Shown here piece by piece: positions 45,368 to 54,593 of a stretch of 64,000 bases of DNA. This stretch comes from VYFG01 sp965213885. GTDB lineage: Bacteria; Pseudomonadota; Gammaproteobacteria; Arenicellales; Poriferihabitantaceae. Under the pieces are notes generated by a model. The model was not told the origin of the DNA, did not search any database, and saw nothing but the letters and a program-made list of their open reading frames with translations. Made by a program: the position numbers and the translations under genes. Location: contig OZ243919.1 of assembly GCA_965213885.1 (NCBI GenBank), positions 186,001-250,000 on the forward strand, written 5' to 3'. The first letter of the stretch is position 1, and every line of letters starts with the position of its first letter.

Positions 45368-46753
45368 ATGAATGAAAGGCAGAAGAATTCGCCGACCCCG
45401 AGAAGGGTGGCCATCATCGGTGCAGGAATCTCGGGCCTTGGAGCGGCCTGGGCATTGCACCGGCACCCGGACCTATTCGATTTTCTGCTCTTTGAGGCGC
45501 AGTCCGAGGGCGGAGGCAACGCCATCACGGTCGACATGCTGCAGAACGACGGATCCTCGATTCCGTTCGATATTTCCGTCACCGCATGCATACCCTCGGT
45601 ATACCACCATATCCTTCTGTTCATGCAGCAACACGGTATCGGCCTTGTCGATACCAGGTTCAGCTATAGCGTGCGGTATCGCGGAGAAATCTATGCGCAC
45701 GACTTCGACTCCGATATCAGGAGGCAGCTGCAGCCGGAAATCGAGAAGTTCCAGAAGGTCCTGGGGCGCATGAAATGGTTTGGCCGGCTCAACCGGTCCC
45801 GGTCCCGGCTGCTCAATGCGCTCAACCCGTTCAACTATGTCAGCATGGGTACGGCACTCAACCTGGGCAGGTTCTCCGGCGATTTCAGGTACAAGATCCT
45901 GAAACCCATGTTCGTGAACTTCCTGATGGCGACGAATGTATTCGACATGCCCGCATCCCTGTTTTCCCGCTACCTGGAATTCTTCGATATCGAATCCGCC
46001 ACCCCGATGCAGACGTGGGATCAGGGTACGCGGCGAATCTACGAGAACATGTCAGCCGCCTTCCGGGACAGGATATACCTTGACCGGCCTGTCCGGAAAG
46101 TGTACCGGCGACCCTCCGGCGTGGTCGTTGAGGATGAAACCGGCGCCACGGAGATGTTCGACGATGTCGTCTTTGCGTGTAACGCGAACCAGACGCTGAT
46201 GATCCTGGACAAGCCGACCATCCTGGAGAGCTTCCTTCTTTCTTCGATCCGTTACGAAAGTGAATTGCACAACCATACGGTCGTGCATTCGGATGCTTCG
46301 GTTCTTCCGGACAATGCGGTCAGGCCGCTCGACACCCGGAGCAACCACATCGAGCAGTACGGCGCAAGACCGGACAATTATGAAATCACCTACATCATGC
46401 ACAACCAGCAGCCCTGGGCGAAACGATCCGACAAGCCCTGCCTGGTGACCTACAATCCAATCAACCGCATCGACGAGGAGAAGGTCGTCAGGAAATGGTG
46501 GTTTCAGCACATTGTGCATGATGTGCTCCATATCGCATTTCTGGTTCACCTGTTCCGCTTCATCCAGGGCAGAAGGCGGACCTGGCATTGCGGTGCCCAC
46601 ACGTTGGTCAACAGCCAGGAGACCTGTTTCGTGACCGGCCTTGTTACAGCGAGACAGATCGGGGCGGACTATCCGTTTCAGGACCCGGAAGCGAGGAAGT
46701 GGTTCAACTTTTACGGGCGTACGATGTACGGGTGGCGTCTCAGGAAAGCGTAG
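45368..46753 (+). CDS. FAD/NAD(P)-binding amine-oxidase-like oxidoreductase
   Basis: A 461-residue flavoprotein with dinucleotide motif I-G-A-G-I-S-G-L-G near residue 17. The C-terminal W-H-C-G-A-H-T-L-V-N-S-Q-E block belongs to the amine-oxidase-like proteins often found near cyclopropane-fatty-acid synthases. No such synthase is adjacent. A frame extending to 45149 adds non-conserved residues; the ATG at 45368 sits 15 codons before the FAD motif as expected. Substrate unknown. Confidence 0.8.
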   Translation: MNERQKNSPTPRRVAIIGAGISGLGAAWALHRHPDLFDFLLFEAQSEGGGNAITVDMLQNDGSSIPFDISVTACIPSVYHHILLFMQQHGIGLVDTRFSYSVRYRGEIYAHDFDSDIRRQLQPEIEKFQKVLGRMKWFGRLNRSRSRLLNALNPFNYVSMGTALNLGRFSGDFRYKILKPMFVNFLMATNVFDMPASLFSRYLEFFDIESATPMQTWDQGTRRIYENMSAAFRDRIYLDRPVRKVYRRPSGVVVEDETGATEMFDDVVFACNANQTLMILDKPTILESFLLSSIRYESELHNHTVVHSDASVLPDNAVRPLDTRSNHIEQYGARPDNYEITYIMHNQQPWAKRSDKPCLVTYNPINRIDEEKVVRKWWFQHIVHDVLHIAFLVHLFRFIQGRRRTWHCGAHTLVNSQETCFVTGLVTARQIGADYPFQDPEARKWFNFYGRTMYGWRLRKA

Positions 46754-46795
46754 GGAAGCGCTTTCTTCATCAGGTCCGGGAGTGCGCCAGATGCG

Positions 46796-47590
46796 TCAGC
46801 CACCGACCGCATCGAGAGACTTGAGGCGTTCGACTGCCTTGGCGTGGAGGATTCTTCCGTAGGCATCCTTCGCCGGTATCCCGATGGTTCGTTTCAGCAT
46901 GTCGCGTGCCCGGTCCCGGTACTTGACCTCGTCCAGGGCCAGCATTCCCAGTGCGTATTCCAGGGGTCCGGCCTTCGAATCCGGGGCGAGCGCCAGGGCC
47001 CGCTCGAAAGAGGCAATGGCATCCTTGATCCGGGCACGGTACAGGATACGCGCCATGAACGAACCCAGTGCGCCGACCAGTTCAGCATGCCACCGACCGA
47101 GACTGAGATGGGCCGCCGCCAGGTCGGGATCGATCCGCAGGGCATTCTCGGTCGACTCGCGTATTTTCTCCGCGTATCCCCGGCCAGCCGCCCTGAACGC
47201 GCCGATGGCCTGCGCCCTTCTGCCGATGGTGTGCGCCAGTTGCAGGTGGGCCTGCGCGTTGTCGGGGTCGGAGACAATCGCCTCTTTCGCCAGCCCGTTG
47301 GCGCGCTCGAGCAACTCGTCTTTCTCGTCGTCCCTGGCGAAGTAGTGGGCGTGGATCGAAAGCGACTCCGCGGCCAGCGCAAATCCCTCCGATGTACCGA
47401 GGATTTCACCGATCCGTGCCGCGTCGATGAACCGCCCTTCAGCATAAGCTTTCTGCGCTTCGCCAATGGATTGAATCCCGGAAGCACCGGTCAAAGGCGA
47501 AGCGCACACCAAGACCAGACAGCAAGAGAGCAACAGGCTGGCCGCATGACCTGAACGAAGCATTTTGTGATATTTGTTCGGCAATTCCAT
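46796..47590 (-). CDS. Exported TPR-like protein
   Basis: A 264-residue protein with a hydrophobic signal segment (L-L-L-S-C-C-L-V-L-V-C-A) followed by helical TPR-like repeats, for example D-P-D-N-A-Q-A-H-L-Q-L-A-H and D-P-D-L-A-A-A-H-L-S-L-G. It is probably periplasmic and used for protein contacts. The start may be 47590 or 47563; neither has a strong ribosome binding site. It is convergent with the flavoprotein gene. Confidence 0.75.
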   Translation of the reverse strand: MELPNKYHKMLRSGHAASLLLSCCLVLVCASPLTGASGIQSIGEAQKAYAEGRFIDAARIGEILGTSEGFALAAESLSIHAHYFARDDEKDELLERANGLAKEAIVSDPDNAQAHLQLAHTIGRRAQAIGAFRAAGRGYAEKIRESTENALRIDPDLAAAHLSLGRWHAELVGALGSFMARILYRARIKDAIASFERALALAPDSKAGPLEYALGMLALDEVKYRDRARDMLKRTIGIPAKDAYGRILHAKAVERLKSLDAVGG

Positions 47591-47883
47591 GGTATGTAAC
47601 TTAATGGTATGTCCGGCGATTGCAACCGGCGAAACAGGTGAAACGGCTGCCCCATGGCAGCTTGCCCGCATGTCGGTTGACGCTGTCACGGGCTGGTCCG
47701 GTGCAGGATCACCGTTCCGGAGAATTCCGCGACGCATTCGCATCCGTCCGGAACCCGTGCCTGGAAAGGTCGCCGGTTGCCCCCCCAATCCCCATGACGA
47801 TCAGTGCCACGCGAGACAACAGGGCATTGACGAACAGGACCCGGGGTACGGTACCATCCGGGCCTGTCGAAAAAGACCCCGTC

Positions 47884-48675
47884 ATGCATCTCGACCCGGA
47901 ACAGTTTTTTCTCAGTCTGGACCAACATCATTTCGCATCTGTCCCGTCGGTGATGCCACGTGCCGAACTCGAAGACGCCGCAGACAGGTTTCTCGAGTTT
48001 CTGGCTTTGCCGGAAACCCTCAAGCAACAACTGCATTTTCCGGCACGCCACCCTCGTGCCAGCGCGGATGGATTTACCGACAAGACGGAACTGGAGCGTA
48101 AGGACTCCAAGCTGTTCTTTCACTGGAGTCCGGCGCTCATGGAACGTGAGCCCTGTCCTTCCCTGAGGGCCTCGGAGCCCGTGGTCGGCCGCTTTTTTGA
48201 CGTCGCAGAACGAATCTATCGCCAGGCGGAAATCACCCTGCACACCATCTATACACAGTGTCTGCCGGATTACCGGGAGCGGATCTTTCAAGGCGACCGT
48301 CTGATCGACGGCACCCTGCGATTTCTGTGCTACTCACCAGGTGCGGGGCAGGCGTTCTGCGCCCGGGCACATTTCGACAAGGGCTTCAGCACACTGGCCC
48401 TGGGGGACAGTGCCCCCGGCCTTCGCATCGGCTGCTGCAATGCGCATCCGGTTTCCCACGTGCATCACCGGGAAGGCAACGCAGTCTTCATGCCCGCATG
48501 GATGCTGTTTCAGGCATCCGGCGGCCGCATCAAACCCGCCTGGCATGATGTCGTGCACCGGCCAGGGGAACAGGATGTCAACGAGCTGTGCGGACGCTGG
48601 TCCATCGTACTGTTCGTCAATGATCCCGCTACTCCGTTTTCCTCCTGGGACACCGTCCACACGCCCCTGCATTGA
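47884..48675 (+). CDS. 2-oxoglutarate/Fe(II)-dependent oxygenase-like protein
   Basis: A 263-residue protein with a jelly-roll oxygenase signature: iron ligands H163 and D165 in H-F-D, a distal His in W-H-D-V-V-H (H221 or H225), and R238 in the position that binds the 2-oxoglutarate carboxylate. Length is somewhat below isopenicillin-N-synthase-like enzymes. The in-frame extension to 47620 lacks family features. Substrate unknown; no biosynthetic cluster surrounds it. Confidence 0.72.
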   Translation: MHLDPEQFFLSLDQHHFASVPSVMPRAELEDAADRFLEFLALPETLKQQLHFPARHPRASADGFTDKTELERKDSKLFFHWSPALMEREPCPSLRASEPVVGRFFDVAERIYRQAEITLHTIYTQCLPDYRERIFQGDRLIDGTLRFLCYSPGAGQAFCARAHFDKGFSTLALGDSAPGLRIGCCNAHPVSHVHHREGNAVFMPAWMLFQASGGRIKPAWHDVVHRPGEQDVNELCGRWSIVLFVNDPATPFSSWDTVHTPLH

Positions 48676-48860
48676 TTTGATTCCTCCGGAGACGGCTGGT
48701 CGAAGGCCGCGCGTTGCCGTTGCCTGGGACGCAAGGACCGGTCATGGGGAAAAGGTATCCGGCGAGTGTGCAAATCCGCTTGCGGGCGATGCGGGGCGGC
48801 CGGGATCACCGATGGCGGTGGTCTTCGAATCCGGCGCGCCGGACAGTGCGGGCGCCTGAT

Positions 48861-50093
48861 TCAGTGACGGGCCTGACCGGCTACGCTGTTCGCCGTGCCT
48901 GAGGTGACCGAGGCCGCCACCATTCCGGAAGGCAGCAACAGTACCGCCGCGAAGATCATCACCGAGGCTACGGCGAGCATGGGAAAAAGTACCTCAAAGC
49001 CCCATTGGCCATGGATCCAGCCAATCAGCGGAACCGTGGATGCCATCACCGAAAACGTCACGATATAACGCAGCGCATACGCCCTGGCGCGCCACTCGCT
49101 TTTCGATATCCGCCCTACCAGCACGTCGTTGATGGGGATCTGCCCGAATACCGCCAGCATGAACGCCAGCGAAGTCAGGAGTGCGGCCATACCCGACAGC
49201 TGGGTCATGGCCAGCAGAAACGCCGCCTGAATCAGGGCCACGAAGGCGAAGATCCGCCGTATCGGGAAGCGGTCCACCAGCCAGCCCACAATCAACTGGG
49301 CGAATGCCGCCACAGTAAACACCAGGAAGGCGTATCCGCCGACTGCGGTGGCGCTCTGGGCCAATTCGCCCAACCGCTCATCGAAGACCTTGGGCAATGC
49401 GAACGTGGTGCTCTGGAACACGATCCCCCCGATTCCCGTGGTCACCAGCACGATGGCGAAAGTCCTGACCAGGATGTTCCTGGGAACTCCTGGCGCCGCT
49501 GCTGCTTGACCGGACCGCATTTCGGTGGACTTCAGGGCATACCGGTCCTGTCGAAGGAAGCCGAGAAAGCCCAGTCCCACCAGTATCGACAATACCCCCG
49601 GGATGATGAATGCCTGGCGCCACCCCGCGGTGTCAATCAGAAAGCCCGTGATCAAAGCCGCGGATGCAACCCCCATATTGCCGAAGATGCCGTTGATGGC
49701 CAGCGGAACCCCGGTGTGTTCCCTGCCCTGAACCACGAGGGCGAGTCCGACAGGGTGATAGATGGCTGCCATCGCCCCGACAAGGGTGAGATATGCCGCC
49801 AACTCGAGCGCTGAATCGGCGAATCCCGCGAGGATGGCCGTGAAGCCGATTCCGACAAAGAACACCACGATCATGCCCTCGCGACTCCATTTGTCCGCGA
49901 GCCATCCGGCCGGGACGGCGCATACACCGAAAGCGACGAACCCGGGTGTGGCATAGGGAATCAGTTCCCCGTAGGACATGTCCCATTCCGTCACCAGCGT
50001 CAGGGCCGCGGCAGTGGCGAAGATCAGCACGAACAGGTGATCAAGGAAGTGCCCGACGTTGAGAAAGGCAAAGCGGATACGTTGTGTGGACAC
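48861..50093 (-). CDS. MFS transporter
   Basis: A 410-residue permease with 12 hydrophobic segments. G-W-L-A-D-K-W-S-R marks the loop 2-3 motif, repeated in the second half as G-W-L-V-D-R-F-P-I-R-R. The start codon is GTG. Substrate cannot be inferred. The stop of an ABC-2 permease remnant lies five bases upstream of its start. Confidence 0.9.
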   Translation of the reverse strand: MSTQRIRFAFLNVGHFLDHLFVLIFATAAALTLVTEWDMSYGELIPYATPGFVAFGVCAVPAGWLADKWSREGMIVVFFVGIGFTAILAGFADSALELAAYLTLVGAMAAIYHPVGLALVVQGREHTGVPLAINGIFGNMGVASAALITGFLIDTAGWRQAFIIPGVLSILVGLGFLGFLRQDRYALKSTEMRSGQAAAAPGVPRNILVRTFAIVLVTTGIGGIVFQSTTFALPKVFDERLGELAQSATAVGGYAFLVFTVAAFAQLIVGWLVDRFPIRRIFAFVALIQAAFLLAMTQLSGMAALLTSLAFMLAVFGQIPINDVLVGRISKSEWRARAYALRYIVTFSVMASTVPLIGWIHGQWGFEVLFPMLAVASVMIFAAVLLLPSGMVAASVTSGTANSVAGQARH

Positions 50094-50097
50094 GGGC

Positions 50098-50300
50098 TCA
50101 GGATTTCAGTTCGTACCCGGTGGTGAAGATGCGCCACACCAGGAAATTGCAGGTCGGGAGGAAGGTTGTGATCATCGCCAGGCTGACACCCATACGCATA
50201 TCGGCAATCTCGTATCACTCCAGCGGAATCCGCTGACCAGGTGCATCACCGGGTTCAGCAGGGCGAATTCCTGCCATTTTGCGGATCTTCCGAAACACAT
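50098..50300 (-). pseudogene. ABC-2 type permease C-terminal remnant
   Basis: The tail of an export permease in two frames: F-A-L-L-N-P-V-M-H-L-V-S-G-F-R-W, then after a shift M-G-V-S-L-A-M-I and L-V-W-R-I-F-T-T-G-Y-E-L-K-S-stop. The rest of the gene is missing upstream, and no ATPase partner is present. Confidence 0.65.
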
Positions 50301-50817
50301 CGATAGCGGTCAGTGAACTACTCCAGGTGGCACCCGCTCTCTTCGCACCGATGGGCTGCAGCCGGAATGCCTGAATACCTGAAAATCCTGGCTGTTCGTG
50401 GACGGCCAGAACGGAACTGTCCCGCCTGCACCGGGTCCTGGGTTAAGGAAGGCGATACAAAGACCCCCGAATGCCGTGCCCGTCGCTGGCTGAAGGCAGG
50501 TTCGTCTGCTTTTCGTCGCCGGTCGTCGAGAATGTCATCAAAGGTGGTCATGCCTGGAATTTTCTCGTGGGAGGATTTCGATGGAGTGAAGTATAGCGGC
50601 GTACATTCCGGGGTGACATGTCACGGCTCCAGGCAGCCCGATCGCCCGTTCCGATGGCGGTAAAACCACGCCTGGAGCCGGAAGCGGTCTGCCCGTGACA
50701 GATTTCGCTCAGCGCCAGTACATCAAGCAACAAAACCACGCATTGAAATCCCAGGACAGCTACGCCGTCTGCGCTATCGTTCTGTGCCCTCGACGACGGG
50801 GCTTGTCCCGCACGGGG
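50301..50817. other. Gene-free stretch
   Basis: Only short frames without family resemblance, including a 77-codon minus frame at 50551-50318 starting M-T-T-F-D-D that I cannot assign. No repeat was seen. Confidence 0.4.
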
Positions 50818-53800
50818 TCAGGGCGAGTCTGTCGCAACCGCGCCGCCAATGCCCAGCCCGTCTCCGAACAATGCGCCAAGATCCTCTTCGGTGAGGGCCA
50901 TCGGTCCTTCGGAGGTTCCCTCGAACAGGGCATCGGCGAGGGCCTGCTTGCGCGCCTGCATTTCCTGGATCGCGGTTTCGACGGTGCCTTCGGCGATCAG
51001 GCGGTGCACGAACACCGGCCTGTTCTGGCCGATGCGGTGGGCCCGGTCCATGGCCTGGCGTTCCGTGGCCGGATTCCACCAGGGGTCGTAGAGAATCACG
51101 GTGTCCGCGGCGGTGAGGTTGAGGCCGGTCCCCCCGGCCTTCAGGCTGACCAGGAAGATAGGTGTTTCCCCGTCCTGGAAACGCCGGATTTCGGAATCCC
51201 GTTCGCTGACCCTTGTTTGTCCATGCAGCATGGAATACAGCCATCCCCGGGCCTTCAGGTCGGACTCGATCAGCCGGAGCATTGTGACGAACTGGGAGAA
51301 GACGAGGACCTGCCGACCCTCGGCAAGCAGTTCCTCCAGAAGCTGGAGAAGGCGGGTGCGCTTGGCGCTGACCGTGATGCCTTCGGCCGCCTTCAGCTTC
51401 ACCAGCGCCGGGTCGCAGCACACCTGGCGCAGTTTCAGCAATGCATCGAGGATGGTGATGCGGGAACCTGACAGCCCCTTTTGGGCGATGGCCCTGCGCA
51501 CCCGCTGGTCCATGGCTGCCCGGATGCTCTCGTAGAGGGCAGCCTGGTCCGGCTCGAGTGGCAGGATGTCGTCGATGACGGTCTTTGGCGGCAACTCACT
51601 GGCAACCTCCTCCTTGGTCCGGCGCAGGAGGAACGGCTGCAGGCGTGTGGAGAGCAATTTTTGGCGACCCGTATCCCCCTGCTTCTCGATGGGTTTGCGG
51701 TAGTGTTCGCTGAAGAACTTCCGGTCGCCCAGGAGGCCGGGTATCAGCCAGTCGTAGAGCGCCCAGAGCTCCTCCAGGCTGTTTTCGATCGGGGTGCCCG
51801 TCAGGGCGATACGCTGTCGGGCACGGATCTCGCGGATGCGCTTCGAAGTGGCGGCGGCGGGATTCTTCACGTTCTGGGCCTCGTCCAGGATCGCGAGATC
51901 GTACTCATGGTCGAAGAGTCTCCTGTGATCCCGGTGCACCAGCGGGTAGGTGGTCACCACCAGATGATGTTCCGGTATGGCGTCGAATTGTTCCCACCGG
52001 TCGGGACCGTGGAGGATCAGAACCTTCAGTGCGGGGACGAAGCGTTCGGCCTCCCGCCGCCAGTTTCCGAGCAGGCTGGTGGGCACGACGAGCAGGCTCG
52101 GCCTTTCCTGTTCCTCCTCGAGGTACCTGTGGGCCAGGAGGGCGAGAGCCTGCACGGTCTTGCCGAGACCCATGTCGTCCGCGAGCACACCGCCGAAACC
52201 GGTGGCGGCCAGCGCCCTGAGCCAGCCGTACCCTGCCAGCTGGTAGGGCCGGAGATCTCCGACGAATCCGGCGGGAGGCTGCGCCATCGGGGCCTGAGTC
52301 AGCGTGCGAAGCTGATTGCCGAGCTCCTGCAGTTCCCGGCCTGCAGTCCAGGGTGCCCCGCAGCCGTCGAGGGCCTCGGCGAGGGCCGTGGCGCGGCCGG
52401 CCTCGGCAGGGTGGAATCCCACCAGCCCCTGGGTCTCGAGAAAGGCCGCGATGAACGGTGCGAGGCGATCTGCGTCGATCACGGCCACGGTCCCGTCCGG
52501 CAGACGGGGATGGAATGTCTGGCCGGCCAGCATTTCCCGGATGTGGTCCACGGTATCGATACCGTCCTGCGGGTCCCCGAGGCAGCCGTCGTCCAGCGTA
52601 CCGATGAAGTCGACGATCAAAGGCACGAGGTCCATGGCCTGGTCGTCTACCTGAAGCTGGAGGGACAGCGAGAACCAGTCGTTTTCGGTCGGCTCGATCG
52701 CGGTGGAGAAGACCACCGGTCCCTCGTGGATCCGGTACGGCCAGGAGTCGTCGATCTCGATTTGCCACCCGGAAGACCGGAGCTTCGGGACCTCCCTGGC
52801 GAGGAAATCCAGCGCCGGGGTGAATCCGCCCTCCCCCGGATCGGCGGAGGTTGGAAACAGCCAGTCGATTTGTCCGTCACGGTCGAAATCCTCGAGGCAG
52901 AGGTCAATTCCTGCCATCAGTTCCTCCGGACAGTGCTTCGCCACCAGATAGGTGATCTGGTTCAGATACTGCTGCTCCAGATCATGGTCGCGCCGGAAGA
53001 TTTCGATGCTGTCCTCCCGGAGCATCCGGATATCGGGGAGGGTCTCATGGAGTTCCCGTCCCTCGATCCCCCACACCATACCGGCGCGGACGGGCTCCGG
53101 TGCCCCGGGATAGACGAAGTCCACTCGGCCGCAGGGGTAGGGGATGGGCCGGAAGATCCACTCGGACTTCGGCGTGTACAGGTGGAGATCCGCCCAGATA
53201 CCTTGCAGGTACAGTTCGATATCCACCTGCATGGCCCGGTGTGCAGACGCCGGCGGGGTGAAGCCAAAGAGCGTCAGGCGGGGAACAGGTTGTTCGGTGT
53301 GTACCACGGTATGGCGGATCTCGGGAAGAGGAATCTTCCGGTCGATTTCCTGGAGGCGGGAGGAAACCTCGTTCGTAGCCTCGACAGGCGTCGGCGGGGC
53401 GGAAGCCAGCCAGGCGACGGTCTCGGGCGGGAGATCGGTTTCAGCCACGCCGATCCTGCCGGATACGGAATCCAGGACAAGCGGCACGGGGAACGGCATC
53501 AGGTCCACGTCGGTCCCTTCGGTGCTGCGAAATACGGGACGCTGGGCACCGTCCGGACCTGCCGCCCATGCGACCGACACCGATACCGACCCAGTCCAGC
53601 TCAGGGCAGGGCCGTGGATGTCCCCGGCCCGTGCACGGGCGGTGTCCACGATCCTGCGTACCAGGGACACGAGTTCCTCACCGTCCGGCCAGTTGATTTC
53701 ACGGTACCTGCCGTGCCGGTAGAACGTCAGGTTTGCCAGAATCTCCAGATCCTCCAGCGTGAGAAATTTCTGCGGGGTGGTCATCCTCTCGAATCCGTAC

Positions 53801-54345
53801 CAAGCCTTTGCGCTTCTTCCTACGGTGCCATTCTTCAAGAGGCGTCCCCGGTAGAAGGAAATGTCCACACCTGGCTGTGCGTTCTGGCGCAGGACGGAAA
53901 AAACGAAGAAAAGCTGATCCGGGGTGGCAGTGCGCCGCCGTTGATCCTGCTTCATGCCCGCTTCCGCCGGGCCATTGTTCAGCCAGAGATGGAGCTCCGG
54001 GGTCACGGAATCCAGTCGGGTTTCGTGGGCTTCGGCGGTTCCGGCAGTCGGTACGTCGTTGCAGACCGACAGGAGTGCAGCCGCAAGATGGCGGCAGTTG
54101 GACTCCTTCCCGCAGGTGCATTCTCCACTGAAGGGCACCGGCATGCCGTATTCCTCCGGGTAATACACAATGTTCACGTTATGGATCACCTCAGCGGATC
54201 GATGGTCGGCTACATCCGCCATGATCAGGTTAGAAATGTCGGTGTCGACTTCCAGGACTCGACCGCTCGTGAAGCATTCCTTCCCCTGGGCGTATTTCGC
54301 GGGTCCGAAGATCCGGAGGATATCCATTGATGTGATGCCTGTCAT
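50818..54345 (-). CDS. SNF2-family helicase with SWIM zinc finger
   Basis: A 1175-residue DNA-dependent ATPase. The SWIM finger C-x-C-x(n)-C-x-H (C-T-C-G-K-E-S-N-C-R-H) lies near residue 80. A long middle region of beta-rich sequence precedes the SNF2 engine: A-D-D-M-G-L-G-K-T (motif I), D-E-A-Q (II), L-T-G-T-P-I-E-N-S (III), V-F-S-Q-F-V (IV), and H-R-I-G-Q at the end (VI). SWIM-SNF2 proteins are widespread in bacteria with uncertain roles in DNA repair or phage conflict. An alternative start is Met at 54327. It neighbours the TOTE-type gene. Confidence 0.93.
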   Translation of the reverse strand: MTGITSMDILRIFGPAKYAQGKECFTSGRVLEVDTDISNLIMADVADHRSAEVIHNVNIVYYPEEYGMPVPFSGECTCGKESNCRHLAAALLSVCNDVPTAGTAEAHETRLDSVTPELHLWLNNGPAEAGMKQDQRRRTATPDQLFFVFSVLRQNAQPGVDISFYRGRLLKNGTVGRSAKAWYGFERMTTPQKFLTLEDLEILANLTFYRHGRYREINWPDGEELVSLVRRIVDTARARAGDIHGPALSWTGSVSVSVAWAAGPDGAQRPVFRSTEGTDVDLMPFPVPLVLDSVSGRIGVAETDLPPETVAWLASAPPTPVEATNEVSSRLQEIDRKIPLPEIRHTVVHTEQPVPRLTLFGFTPPASAHRAMQVDIELYLQGIWADLHLYTPKSEWIFRPIPYPCGRVDFVYPGAPEPVRAGMVWGIEGRELHETLPDIRMLREDSIEIFRRDHDLEQQYLNQITYLVAKHCPEELMAGIDLCLEDFDRDGQIDWLFPTSADPGEGGFTPALDFLAREVPKLRSSGWQIEIDDSWPYRIHEGPVVFSTAIEPTENDWFSLSLQLQVDDQAMDLVPLIVDFIGTLDDGCLGDPQDGIDTVDHIREMLAGQTFHPRLPDGTVAVIDADRLAPFIAAFLETQGLVGFHPAEAGRATALAEALDGCGAPWTAGRELQELGNQLRTLTQAPMAQPPAGFVGDLRPYQLAGYGWLRALAATGFGGVLADDMGLGKTVQALALLAHRYLEEEQERPSLLVVPTSLLGNWRREAERFVPALKVLILHGPDRWEQFDAIPEHHLVVTTYPLVHRDHRRLFDHEYDLAILDEAQNVKNPAAATSKRIREIRARQRIALTGTPIENSLEELWALYDWLIPGLLGDRKFFSEHYRKPIEKQGDTGRQKLLSTRLQPFLLRRTKEEVASELPPKTVIDDILPLEPDQAALYESIRAAMDQRVRRAIAQKGLSGSRITILDALLKLRQVCCDPALVKLKAAEGITVSAKRTRLLQLLEELLAEGRQVLVFSQFVTMLRLIESDLKARGWLYSMLHGQTRVSERDSEIRRFQDGETPIFLVSLKAGGTGLNLTAADTVILYDPWWNPATERQAMDRAHRIGQNRPVFVHRLIAEGTVETAIQEMQARKQALADALFEGTSEGPMALTEEDLGALFGDGLGIGGAVATDSP

Positions 54346-54593
54346 ACGGCTTCCCTGGTTATCATGGTTTTCTTTGATCGGTCTTTTCCGGGAATTCCGG
54401 GATCGCGACCTGGCAGCCCGGAATCCCGAACCCCTTCAGGAATGACTCCGCCGGGGCGCGGGACTTGGATGTGATGCAGATTGCAAATTTCGCTGGGTGT
54501 TATTGGGCGGGCTTTCGTACGGTTTCAACAGGAGAGGAAATCCGGGAATGGGCGAGTATACCGAAACGGATCCCAGTTCCAGACTGTTCCGCT

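Noticed and set aside
51481..54330. 949-codon plus-strand frame
   Set aside because: Antisense to the SNF2-SWIM helicase, whose motifs are all in the minus frame; high GC keeps the opposite strand open.
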